10,013 nucleotides of DNA from Nitrososphaerota archaeon (GCA_016126025.1 JAEFDA010000012.1:1-10013); one strand, 5' to 3'; numbered from the stretch's first letter, positions 1-7,274 are shown. The notes: generated by a model from the sequence alone, not told the origin. Made by a program: numbers and translations.

Positions 1-40
1 CGGATCCGGAGGATAATGCCGTACCTGTGTCCCCCGAACG

Positions 41-66
41 GCTCGGCGGGCCGGCTTGCGCGGGGC
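41..66 (+). repeat. Bipartite intergenic repeat, copy 1
   Basis: GCTCGGC (41-47), a six-base spacer, then GCTTGCGCGGGGC (54-66), matching 3847-3872 base for base outside the spacer. It lies in the 158 bp beyond the 3' end of the acyl-CoA synthetase gene, a stretch with no supportable gene. Confidence 0.5.
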
Positions 67-158
67 CGGCCACGCAAAAGGCGGTCCGGATCGGCCGTCT
101 TGGAGGGGTTATTTCATGGAGTTATGCGCATCGTGGGCAACCGAAGGGTATACCGTGC

Positions 159-2270
159 TTATTTGGAGTGCAGGCCCCACTGGTACAGCGCCGAGGCGGC
201 CGCCACCCAGTCGCGCAAGTCCGAGTACACGGGGACGCCCCTGGCCTCGATCATGTTCGTGACCTTCTGGGTGTACGGGCCCCCGTTCCCGCCCACCAGG
301 ATGGGCTTCTTGGCGGCGGCGGAGAACTCGGCCAGATAGTCCACTATTATCTCGTCCAGTGGATCGTCTTGGAAGACGAACCAGGGCATTGCTATGTCTA
401 CACCAGAGTCCTCCATGAATGTGTCTATAACGAACTTGTAGTCCTCGGCCGAGGCTCCCCCGGTCACGTCCACCGGGTTGCCCGAGCCTATCACGTACGT
501 GGGCGGAAAGTGCTCCTTCATGCTGCGGAGGGACTTTGCCGAGACCTTGGCTATGCGGAGGTTGAGGCGGTCGAAGTGGTCTATGGCACCGATCATCGGG
601 CCGGCGCCATTACTGCAGAGGGCCGCGCGGTTGCCGGCGGCCGCCGGCTGCCAGGAGAGGGCCTTGGTGACGGCCACCAGCTCCTGGTAGCTGTCCACCG
701 ATATTATGCCCGCCTGCTTGAAGGCGCCCATTATGATGCTATTGGCCCCTCCCAGCGATCCGGTGTGGGAGGCGGCCTGCTTGGCGCCCGCGGCGCTGCG
801 CCCGCTCTTCCATATCACCACGGGCTTCTTGTACTCGGCCATGACCCGCTTGGCGGTGTTGATGAACTTGCGGCCGTCGCCGAACCCCTCCACGTATAGG
901 GCGATCACCTTGGTCTGCGGGTCGCCGGCCAGGTACCATATCATGTCGGCCTCGTCCACGTCAGAGCGGTTCCCATAGCTGATCATCTTGGAGAGGCCGA
1001 AGGTGTCGGCCGACTCCAGAAAGCTGATGCCCATGGTGCCGCTCTGGGAGAGGAGGGCCACGTCGCCCAGCCGGGCGCGGACCATCCTGGCCTGCCCCTG
1101 GAAGGCGCAGTCCAGCCGGTTGGCGGCGTTGAACATCCCGATGCAGTTGGGGCCTATGATGCGGATGGCGTGCTTGGCGGAGAGCTCCTTTACCTGCGCC
1201 TCGTACTCGGCGCGCTCGCCGCCCAGCTCCTTTCCGCCGCCGGACACTATGACCACGCTGTGCACCCCCTTCTTGGCGCACTCCTCCAGCACCTCCGGCG
1301 TCCTGGATAGATCGATGGAGACCACCACCATGTCCACCTCGCCGGGTATATCCTCTATGCTCTTGTAGCATTTGTGGCCGAATATCTCATCCACCTTGGG
1401 GTTTATGGGGTACACGGGGCCCTTGTAGTCGTAGTTTACCAGGCTGTCCAGTATCGAGTTTCCGATCTTGCCCTTGGTGGAGGAGGCGCCCACCAGAGCG
1501 ATGGACCGGGGCGTGAAGAACTCCTCCATGTGGCTCTTGTCGGGCTTGGCCTTTGAGACCGAGCCGGCGCGGACCTCGTCGTTCAGGATGATCTTGGCGT
1601 CCACCACATGGTATGACTTGGGGTAGACGACCACCGGGTTGAAGTCTATGCTGTTTATGTAGTCGGCGTTGTCCATGGCCATCTTGCCTATCTTCACGAG
1701 CATCTTGGAGACCATCTTGGTGTCTATGGGCTCGCTTCCCCGGAAGCCGTGGAGCAGCGCCGCCCCCCGCAGCTCGTCCAGCATCGAGCGGGCGTCCTTT
1801 GTGGTTATAGGCAGCATGCGGAAGGCCACGTCCTTCATCACCTCGGTCATTATTCCGCCCATCCCGACCATTATGACGGGGCCGAACTGGGGGTCGTTCT
1901 GCACCCCGACTATGAGCTCCACGCCCTTCGGCACCATCTTCTCCAGCAGTATGCCCTTTACCCCGGAGTCCTTCTTGGCCAGCCGCTTGTGCATGTCCGT
2001 GAAGGTCTTCTTCACCTCGGAGACCTTCGTGATGCCGACCTTGACGCCGCCGACGTCGGTCTTGTGGAGTATCTTGGGGGATACGACCTTCATCACCAGC
2101 GGAAAGCCAATCTTCTTGGCGGCCTCGGCCGCCTCCTTTGTGGTGGTGGCCAGGGCGTACCGGGGGACGCTGACGCCGTACTCTTCCAGTATGCCCTTGG
2201 AGAGCTCCTCGGTGATCACCTTGTGATCGGTCTTGATCGTCTCCCTGAAGATCTTTTTGGCTGCCGCCAC
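159..2270 (-). CDS. ADP-forming acyl-CoA synthetase (candidate 3-hydroxypropionyl-/4-hydroxybutyryl-CoA synthetase)
   Basis: This 703-residue protein is a fused NDP-forming acyl-CoA synthetase, which makes an acyl-CoA from acid, CoA and ATP and releases ADP and phosphate. The order is ATP-grasp (beta-type) domain first, about residues 10-235. The CoA-binding Rossmann domain follows, about 252-345 (starting near TPRSIALVGASS), then the CoA-ligase domains to the C-terminus. The phosphorylated catalytic histidine is His502 in SHTGSLGG. The second conserved histidine of the ATP-grasp part is His69 in LHKTDVGGV. In ammonia-oxidising archaea, enzymes of this type activate 3-hydroxypropionate and 4-hydroxybutyrate in the energy-saving carbon fixation cycle, so that cytoplasmic role is likely here, though sequence alone does not tell me the substrate. 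The start is GTG at 2270: an in-frame TGA lies six codons upstream, and a TATA box sits 26 bp upstream. It is divergent from the binding-protein gene. An acetyl-CoA synthetase (ADP-forming) role is the main alternative. Confidence 0.93.
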   Translation of the reverse strand: MAAAKKIFRETIKTDHKVITEELSKGILEEYGVSVPRYALATTTKEAAEAAKKIGFPLVMKVVSPKILHKTDVGGVKVGITKVSEVKKTFTDMHKRLAKKDSGVKGILLEKMVPKGVELIVGVQNDPQFGPVIMVGMGGIMTEVMKDVAFRMLPITTKDARSMLDELRGAALLHGFRGSEPIDTKMVSKMLVKIGKMAMDNADYINSIDFNPVVVYPKSYHVVDAKIILNDEVRAGSVSKAKPDKSHMEEFFTPRSIALVGASSTKGKIGNSILDSLVNYDYKGPVYPINPKVDEIFGHKCYKSIEDIPGEVDMVVVSIDLSRTPEVLEECAKKGVHSVVIVSGGGKELGGERAEYEAQVKELSAKHAIRIIGPNCIGMFNAANRLDCAFQGQARMVRARLGDVALLSQSGTMGISFLESADTFGLSKMISYGNRSDVDEADMIWYLAGDPQTKVIALYVEGFGDGRKFINTAKRVMAEYKKPVVIWKSGRSAAGAKQAASHTGSLGGANSIIMGAFKQAGIISVDSYQELVAVTKALSWQPAAAGNRAALCSNGAGPMIGAIDHFDRLNLRIAKVSAKSLRSMKEHFPPTYVIGSGNPVDVTGGASAEDYKFVIDTFMEDSGVDIAMPWFVFQDDPLDEIIVDYLAEFSAAAKKPILVGGNGGPYTQKVTNMIEARGVPVYSDLRDWVAAASALYQWGLHSK

Positions 2271-2291
2271 GGGGGCGGCGCCCTCTCACAT

Positions 2292-2301
2292 CTATATTAA
2301 A
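2292..2301 (-). promoter_or_regulatory. TATA box of the acyl-CoA synthetase gene
   Basis: On the minus strand this reads TTTAATATAG. Its centre is about 26 bp upstream of the GTG at 2270, the usual TATA-to-transcription-start distance in archaea. No Shine-Dalgarno sequence precedes the GTG, so the mRNA is probably leaderless. Confidence 0.7.
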
Positions 2302-2521
2302 CTTGGGCCGGCTAGCTAAAAAGATCATGCACACACGCCACGACCGGCAGGGGCCGATGGGCGTACAGGTGTGCAGATCGCGGCCCCGGGCAGCGGGCAA
2401 AAACGAGACCACGCCGCCGGGGAGTTCGCACTAGACAAGGTCCGCATGCACCCCGCGCCGGCCCGACCACAGATCCGCACCCGGGGACATGGAATCTGGT
2501 GTGAACATACCTCAGATACCG

Positions 2522-2530
2522 TTAAAAATT
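2522..2530 (+). promoter_or_regulatory. TATA box of the substrate-binding protein gene
   Basis: TTAAAAATT is centred 25 bp upstream of the ATG at 2551, and no Shine-Dalgarno motif lies between. This fits a leaderless transcript. Together with the opposing TATA box at 2292-2301, it makes 2271-2550 a divergent promoter region. Apart from the two promoters I see no gene or clear repeat in those 280 bp. Confidence 0.7.
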
Positions 2531-2550
2531 AGCGCGACGGGTATCATTCC

Positions 2551-3708
2551 ATGAACGCCCTGTATGCCGTTCTGGCCGTTGCGGCGGCGGGCATTATACC
2601 GGGCGCGGGTATGGTGCATGCCGAGATCCCCGAGGTCGTGAAGATCGGGGGGATCTTTGAGTACAACTGGGCCGAGGGGGCCGAGGGGGCCGCCATCTCC
2701 GAGATGGCCGTCGAGGACTTTAACGCGTATCTGGAGAATATAGGCGCCGGCTGGTCACTCCACCTGAGTTCCGAAGACACCCAGTCGTCGGGGTCGGTGA
2801 GCCTTGACAAGGTTCATACGTTCAACGGTGCGGGAGTCAAGATACTGGTGGGCCTGCCGTTTAGCCAGTATATCGTACAGGCCGCCAGCTACATAGACCG
2901 GAACAACATGCTGGTGATATCCCACGCGGCCCAGGCCGAAAATCTGGCCATAGACGATACCATATTCCGGCTTGTCCCGCACGACGGCTACCAGGCTCCT
3001 GCAATAGCCAAGATGCTGGAGGATGCCGGAATCGAGGTGCTGGTGACTGTGGCCCGGGCCGACACCTGGGGGGACGGCCACGTTGCCGGCGTCAGGGAGC
3101 GGTTCAGCGGCGTGATGGAGCCCGGGCTCAGATACAATACCGACGCGCAAGAGTTCTCCGTAGCGGTTGGGGTGCTGGATGATGTGATATCTGGCCTGGT
3201 GGAGAGGCACGGCGCCGAAAAGGTCGGCGTCCTGTACGTGGGAAACGACGAGTTCCTGCCCATAATGCAGGCGATGCGCTTCTACGAGAACGTCTCCAAG
3301 GTGCGGTGGTTCGCGACCAACACGCAGTCCTTCAAGACGTACTTTTTTGAGGATCCGGTGGCCCGCGAATTTGCCGAGGCCACCCAATTCACCACCACGC
3401 GGTCAATCGTTTCATCCGACAACAGGGTCAAGGATGCGCTTGACGCCAAATATATGGAGATGTACAACGCAACCATCAGCACGTACGGTTACGCCGCGTA
3501 CGACTCCATATGGCTGCTGGGTCTGACGATACTCCAGACGCAGAGCACCGATACCGAGACGCTGGCCGGCGCCATACCGTATGTGGCATCCCATATGCTG
3601 GGGGCCTCCGGCGACCTTACCCTGACCGAGTACGGCGACCTGGCCACGGCCGAGTTCGAGGTCTGGCAGGTCTCCGACGGCGCCTGGGTTCAGGTCGTGG
3701 ACGAATAA
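2551..3708 (+). CDS. Secreted ABC-type substrate-binding protein, branched-chain amino acid/amide type
   Basis: This 385-residue protein has an N-terminal signal peptide (hydrophobic residues about 4-20, likely cleavage after VHA at 24). The mature part resembles periplasmic binding proteins of the Leu/Ile/Val, amide and urea family (Peripla_BP_6). It opens with VKIGGIFEYN, the usual first strand, and ends with LTEYGDLATAEFEVWQV, the typical final strand of the family (LDxxGDRxxxxYEVWQV). The length is normal for the family. It would bind an amino acid, amide or similar small solute outside the membrane. There is no lipobox cysteine and no C-terminal membrane segment, so how it is anchored is unclear. 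No permease or ATPase gene lies next to it, so a sensing rather than transport role is possible. A 9-bp tandem repeat (GCCGAGGGG, twice, near 2671-2688) encodes AEGAEG just after the first strand. The ATG is supported by a well-placed TATA box. Confidence 0.88.
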   Translation: MNALYAVLAVAAAGIIPGAGMVHAEIPEVVKIGGIFEYNWAEGAEGAAISEMAVEDFNAYLENIGAGWSLHLSSEDTQSSGSVSLDKVHTFNGAGVKILVGLPFSQYIVQAASYIDRNNMLVISHAAQAENLAIDDTIFRLVPHDGYQAPAIAKMLEDAGIEVLVTVARADTWGDGHVAGVRERFSGVMEPGLRYNTDAQEFSVAVGVLDDVISGLVERHGAEKVGVLYVGNDEFLPIMQAMRFYENVSKVRWFATNTQSFKTYFFEDPVAREFAEATQFTTTRSIVSSDNRVKDALDAKYMEMYNATISTYGYAAYDSIWLLGLTILQTQSTDTETLAGAIPYVASHMLGASGDLTLTEYGDLATAEFEVWQVSDGAWVQVVDE

Positions 3709-3846
3709 GATACTGGTATGAGGCCGGTGCGGCAGGCTCCAGACCGTCCTGCGGGGGCGTCCGTTCCCAATGGCCCCTTGCGGTATGGACCGGCCGGCGG
3801 CAGACGCCCATCCGCCCTCGGGAGTTTGGCCCGCATGCGCCGGGCC

Positions 3847-3872
3847 GCTCGGCCGTGTAGCTTGCGCGGGGC
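3847..3872 (+). repeat. Bipartite intergenic repeat, copy 2
   Basis: GCTCGGC, six variable bases, then GCTTGCGCGGGGC. The same two blocks with the same 6-base gap occur at 41-66. This copy lies in the 271-bp intergenic stretch (3709-3979) before the PEFG protein gene. Its right end forms the left arm of a small hairpin (CGGGGC at 3867-3872, CCCCG-type arm GCCCCG at 3878-3883). Apart from this repeat and the promoter near 3950, I see nothing else in that stretch. Confidence 0.5.
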
Positions 3873-3948
3873 GGTTTGCCCCGTTGGGGGTATGTGGTCT
3901 CCGGATCCCCGGCCATTCCGCCGCCGCCCCCGGCGGCGCGGGGACACC

Positions 3949-3956
3949 GTTAATAC
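3949..3956 (+). promoter_or_regulatory. TATA-like box of the PEFG protein gene
   Basis: GTTAATAC is centred 27 bp upstream of the GTG at 3980 and 21 bp upstream of the alternative GTG at 3974. The spacing favours 3980 as start of both transcript and translation. Confidence 0.55.
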
Positions 3957-3979
3957 CATGCTGCGGGTTATTCGTGCGC

Positions 3980-4771
3980 GTGAGGGCATACGTGTTGGCG
4001 GCGCTGCTCGCCGGGGCCGCGCTGGGGGTGGCCTGTCCGGCCCACGCCCAGCCCGAGCCTCCGCCGCACATAATGGAGGCGGCCGAGGCCGGCGGGGTGG
4101 CCGTCTGGATCGACGGGGCATACCATGACCGCGGCTCGGCGGTTATGGTGTACGGGTACAGCACGCAGGATCCGGTGACCATACTGGTCCTGAACCCCGA
4201 CGACAACCTGGCCGACGTCCACCAGATGGACGCCGCCGGGCCGTTCTTGCTGGAGCTGGACACCGCCGGCCCCTACTGGAAGATGGATGGGTGGTACCGC
4301 CTGACTGCCAAGGCCGGGCCGGGATCCGAGCCCTTCTCGCTGGTCGTGGGGGTGGGCGTCGGCTGCGCCCCGGGCTCCATTCCGGTGGACGCGGGGGACG
4401 ATGGCGTGCACTGCATGGTATCGGAGGGGGCGTCGGCGGCCGTGCTGGACACTCCCGCAAAGACGCTGCGCCTGTATGTCCACGAGGGGGGAGCCACCCT
4501 GCAGATCTCCCGGTACCTGCTGGATTCCCGCGCAGGGGAGGGGGACCTGCCCTTTGTGGTGATGCGGGGCGACTCGCCCGCGTCATACGAGGAGATGGCG
4601 GCCGACGCAGACTCCCGTACCATAGCAGTGGAGGAGGGCGGCATCGTCTCCATATCCGGCACGCACGTCATCCCCGAGTTCGGGGCTGCCATGCTGGTGG
4701 CCGCAGCGGCCGCCGGCGCGGGAGCCTACATGTCTAGGCATTTGGGAGTGTTCCGTACGCGTTTGGGTTAG
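3980..4771 (+). CDS. Secreted surface protein with PEFG-CTERM sorting signal
   Basis: From the GTG at 3980 the protein has 263 residues. A signal peptide covers residues 1-23 (hydrophobic core YVLAALLAGAALGVA, cleavage after AHA). Residues about 40-125 look like a beta-sandwich domain, running from VAVWIDGAYHDRG past GPYWKMDGWYRLTA, of the kind seen in thaumarchaeal cell-surface proteins. A second domain covers about 138-230. The C-terminus is tripartite: PEFG at 232-235, a hydrophobic Ala-rich helix to about 250, then a short tail with arginines. That is the PEFG-CTERM signal, recognised in thaumarchaea by an exosortase-like transpeptidase (archaeosortase family) that would cleave and anchor the protein. 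No sortase gene is visible here. The reading frame stays open upstream to 3770, but the leading part is GC-rich intergenic translation, and the TATA box places the start at 3980 (3974 is the alternative). Ligand and function are unknown; an envelope role is inferred. Confidence 0.85.
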   Translation: MRAYVLAALLAGAALGVACPAHAQPEPPPHIMEAAEAGGVAVWIDGAYHDRGSAVMVYGYSTQDPVTILVLNPDDNLADVHQMDAAGPFLLELDTAGPYWKMDGWYRLTAKAGPGSEPFSLVVGVGVGCAPGSIPVDAGDDGVHCMVSEGASAAVLDTPAKTLRLYVHEGGATLQISRYLLDSRAGEGDLPFVVMRGDSPASYEEMAADADSRTIAVEEGGIVSISGTHVIPEFGAAMLVAAAAAGAGAYMSRHLGVFRTRLG

Positions 4772-4941
4772 TCGTAAGGATGCGTGTCACTCCCCGGCGG
4801 CCCGACACCGTGCCTCATCTGTACTGCAAACCATGAGGGGCGAGCCGGCCAAGACGGCCGCCGTGTGCAGCGGGCCGCGGCGCATACCGGGGGCACGGCG
4901 GACTCATGCGGTCCGAACGCTCCCATGGACCTATCAAAGAT

Positions 4942-4950
4942 TCATAAGTA
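4942..4950 (+). promoter_or_regulatory. TATA-like box of the SNF2 helicase gene
   Basis: TCATAAGTA is centred about 29 bp upstream of the ATG at 4975. A GGAG at 4968-4971 lies only three bases before the ATG, which is close for a ribosome binding site. A leaderless or very short-leader transcript is likely. The rest of the 203-bp gap from 4772 holds nothing else I can identify. Confidence 0.5.
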
Positions 4951-4974
4951 AAACAGACCGACCGCCCGGAGATC

Positions 4975-6723
4975 ATGTCGACCACCGGCAGCGTCTTTGG
5001 CTCTCTGGATTACGTGCTGGACAGGTTCTCCAACACCTGGAGCTGGCGCGTGACGGGCCATCGCGCCGTGGACATGGTCTCGGGCTTGGTGCCCGAGGCC
5101 TGGTACGGCGAGAAGAACGACGAGGCCATCATACCCGACCGTCCCGAGTGCGTGGAGAAGCTGCGGTGGATGCTGGAGCGGTACCCGCTGGAGGTGCGCT
5201 CCAAGTCGGCGTGGACGAGGAGTTCGTCTCGGCCCCCTCCCCCCGAGCCGCCCCGCCCCGCGCTCTCCCCGACCATACCCGGCGAGCAGTTCCGGGGGGA
5301 GCTGCTGGAGTTCCAGAAGCTGGGGCTGGACTTTCTGATCAAGTCCAACGGCAACGCCCTGCTGGCCGACGAGATGGGCCTGGGCAAGACGGTGCAGTCG
5401 CTGGCGTACGTGGCCACCGAGAAGAGGGCCTTTCCCGTTCTGGTGGTGGCTCCCCTGGTTACGCTGAACAACTGGCAGAGGGAGATCCACAGGTTCCTCA
5501 AGAGGAGGAGCCGCAACGGCCGCATCATGCCGGACGAGCACCCGTCCGTCACGATAATCCGGACGGGCCGCCGCCGGGATCTGGAGAGGTCAGACTTTTA
5601 CTTGGTGAACTACGAGCTTCTGCACAAGCGCCGCGAGGACATAGCCGCCGCCAAAATCCGCACCATAGTATGCGACGAGGTGCACAACCTGCGGTCGGTC
5701 CGCACCCAAAAGTACGAGGCGCTCCGGTATTTGGCCTCGCGGCCCTCGGTGAGCAGGAGGCTGGGGCTCTCGGGCACGCCCATATACAACCGGGGCGCCG
5801 AGATATGGTCCATAACCGACATACTGAAGCCGGGCATGCTGGGCAGCTTTGAGGAGTTCTGCGAGTACTTTTGCTATATCAATGACCGGGGCCGGGCCGT
5901 CGTGCTGGAGAAGAGGCGCGAGGGGCTGCGGCGGCAGCTGCAGGAGCACATCATGCTCCGGCGCAAAAAGTCCGACGTGCTGCACGATCTCAAGGAGAAG
6001 GTCCGGTACAGGGAGGTCATAGACGCCGACACCGGATACTACAACCGGGAACTGGACCGCATCTGGAGGAGGATGGAGGAGGAGCAGCGGGACGCCAAGA
6101 CAGAGTTCTTCCGGTCGGCCTCGTACCGGCGGGCCATACAAAGCGAGAGGGTGGCCGCCGGCATGGCCAAGGTGCCACATGTCATAGGCTTCGTCCGGAA
6201 TATAATGGAGATAGAGGAGAGCGTGGTGGTCTTCTGCCACCACCGCGCCATCCACGCCATGCTGCGCGAGAGCCTGCGGGAGTTTGAGCCATCTTCCATA
6301 ATAGGGGGCCAGTCGGATGTGGCGCGGCAGGAGGGCATAGACGCGTTCCAGAGGGGCGACTCCAAGATGATGATCGCCGGCCTGCGGGCGGGCAGCCTGG
6401 GCATAAACCTGAACCGCGCCAGGTACGTGGTCTTTGCCGAGCTGGACTGGAGCCCCGCCATACACAGGCAGGCCGAGGACCGGCTCCACCGCATAGGCCA
6501 GAAGGAGACTGTCTTTGCGTACTATCTCATAGGGAACGGGACCCTGGACGACCGCGTGGCCGACGTGCTGGTGGACAAGGGCCACGAGATAGACGGCATC
6601 CTGGACGACGCGGCCGAACCGTACGACGACGGGGAGAGGGCCCGGCTCATTCTGGCGCAGATCCGGGACCGGATGAACGAGAGATCAGGTGCCGCTCCAG
6701 CCGCTTCAACCTCTCCAGTATAG
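4975..6723 (+). CDS. SNF2-family ATP-dependent DNA helicase/translocase
   Basis: All SNF2 motifs are present in this 582-residue protein: motif I DEMGLGKT (132-139), motif II DEVH (234-237), motif III SGTP (266-269), motif V GLRAGSLGINL (469-479) and motif VI QAEDRLHRIGQ (499-509). ALLADEMGLGKT and RLHRIGQ resemble the SMARCAL1/HARP-like distant subgroup, whose members are translocases that remodel forked or annealed DNA. That subgroup placement is an inference. The N-terminal ~100 residues are not recognised and end in a proline-rich linker (about 86-98). The C-terminal 60 residues form an acidic then low-complexity tail. There is no nuclease or zinc-finger domain. It probably uses ATP to move along double-stranded DNA in repair or chromatin handling. 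The last 77 bp overlap the convergent wHTH gene. Confidence 0.93.
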   Translation: MSTTGSVFGSLDYVLDRFSNTWSWRVTGHRAVDMVSGLVPEAWYGEKNDEAIIPDRPECVEKLRWMLERYPLEVRSKSAWTRSSSRPPPPEPPRPALSPTIPGEQFRGELLEFQKLGLDFLIKSNGNALLADEMGLGKTVQSLAYVATEKRAFPVLVVAPLVTLNNWQREIHRFLKRRSRNGRIMPDEHPSVTIIRTGRRRDLERSDFYLVNYELLHKRREDIAAAKIRTIVCDEVHNLRSVRTQKYEALRYLASRPSVSRRLGLSGTPIYNRGAEIWSITDILKPGMLGSFEEFCEYFCYINDRGRAVVLEKRREGLRRQLQEHIMLRRKKSDVLHDLKEKVRYREVIDADTGYYNRELDRIWRRMEEEQRDAKTEFFRSASYRRAIQSERVAAGMAKVPHVIGFVRNIMEIEESVVVFCHHRAIHAMLRESLREFEPSSIIGGQSDVARQEGIDAFQRGDSKMMIAGLRAGSLGINLNRARYVVFAELDWSPAIHRQAEDRLHRIGQKETVFAYYLIGNGTLDDRVADVLVDKGHEIDGILDDAAEPYDDGERARLILAQIRDRMNERSGAAPAASTSPV

Positions 6724-7231
6724 CGCCCCTGCGGGAGGGGTTCGCGTCCAGGTCCGAGACCTCGCGTATGATATGGGATACCTCGGCGGCGGCGTCGTAC
6801 CCCCCGCCCAGGGACGCGGAGCCCTCCCCGGTGGTTTGGAACAGGGGGACCGGTATGCCGTCCCGCAGCACCGGATACGACTGCACCATGCCCTCCTCCT
6901 GGAGGGACCGCAGCGCGGCCTCTATGCCGTCCTCGTTCAGGTATGACTTGATCCGGGGTATCTCCAGGGGGAGTACCTCCAGCAGCCGCAGTATGCGGGT
7001 CTGTACGGGGGAGGCGCGGTCCCACAGGTAGGCGCGGGCCTCGGCCGACACGGCGAATCCGCCCTCCATTCTGCATATGAGTCCGCGCTCCAGCATGGAT
7101 CCCAGCGCGTCCAGCATGCGGCCTGTCCCCAGGCGCTTCAGCGCCGAGCCGGCCAGGGCTCGTTCGTCGAACGGGCCGTCCACACCCAATGCCAGAAACT
7201 CCACGTCCAGGGGCTCTAGGCGGGGCGCCAT
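6647..7231 (-). CDS. Probable winged-helix DNA-binding protein (uncharacterised)
   Basis: This 194-residue protein has no family I can name. Two helix-rich segments look like winged-helix modules. Residues about 22-66 contain a helix, a turn, LDALGSMLERGLICRMEGGFAV-like recognition helix and wing. Residues about 77-118 contain RILRLLEVLPLEIPRIK, then a helix and LQEEGMVQ. Residues 145-187 are charged helices that could dimerise. Together this suggests a DNA-binding regulator, an inference from pattern only. The ATG at 7231 has a TATA box 25 bp upstream. The 3' end runs 77 bp into the end of the SNF2 gene on the other strand, so about 26 C-terminal residues are encoded antisense to it. It begins 43 bp after the end of the secreted-protein gene but has its own promoter. 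It could be a small archaeal transcription factor, possibly autoregulated, given the palindromes at its promoter. Confidence 0.7.
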   Translation of the reverse strand: MAPRLEPLDVEFLALGVDGPFDERALAGSALKRLGTGRMLDALGSMLERGLICRMEGGFAVSAEARAYLWDRASPVQTRILRLLEVLPLEIPRIKSYLNEDGIEAALRSLQEEGMVQSYPVLRDGIPVPLFQTTGEGSASLGGGYDAAAEVSHIIREVSDLDANPSRRGAILERLKRLERHLISRSSGPGSAPE

Positions 7232-7252
7232 GGATGTGGTGGGTATGGCGCC

Positions 7253-7260
7253 AATATATG
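7253..7260 (-). promoter_or_regulatory. TATA box of the wHTH gene
   Basis: On the minus strand this reads CATATATT, centred 25 bp upstream of the ATG at 7231. The palindrome GGGGCGCCCC (7260-7269) abuts it on the upstream side, where a BRE would lie. GGCGCC recurs at 7247-7252 and 7224-7229. Confidence 0.7.
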
Positions 7261-7269
7261 GGGCGCCCC
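7260..7269. promoter_or_regulatory. Palindrome GGGGCGCCCC at the TATA/BRE edge; possible operator
   Basis: A perfect 10-bp palindrome touches the upstream edge of the wHTH TATA box, six bases from the stop of the preceding gene. GGCGCC copies at 7247-7252 and 7224-7229 bracket the rest of the promoter. A repressor bound here would block TBP/TFB. It could instead be a chance GC-rich palindrome or part of a terminator for the upstream gene. Confidence 0.35.
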
Positions 7270-7274
7270 TTTCC

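Noticed and set aside
48..72. GGCCGG/CCGGCC pairing near the left edge as a terminator
   Set aside because: The pairing is short, self-palindromic and common in such GC-rich sequence, and no T-tract follows on either strand.
27..899. Long plus-strand open frame opposite the acyl-CoA synthetase
   Set aside because: It is the antisense shadow of a highly conserved gene in GC-rich DNA; its translation has no domain and no promoter.
3770..3979. N-terminal extension of the PEFG protein frame (70 more codons upstream)
   Set aside because: It places an arginine-, proline- and glycine-rich non-protein-like stretch before a perfect signal peptide, and the TATA box at 3949-3956 would lie inside it. 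The start at 3980 fits signal peptide and promoter.
5590..6585. Long minus-strand frame opposite the SNF2 gene
   Set aside because: The helicase motifs on the plus strand are complete. The opposite frame is open only because of GC-rich codon bias.
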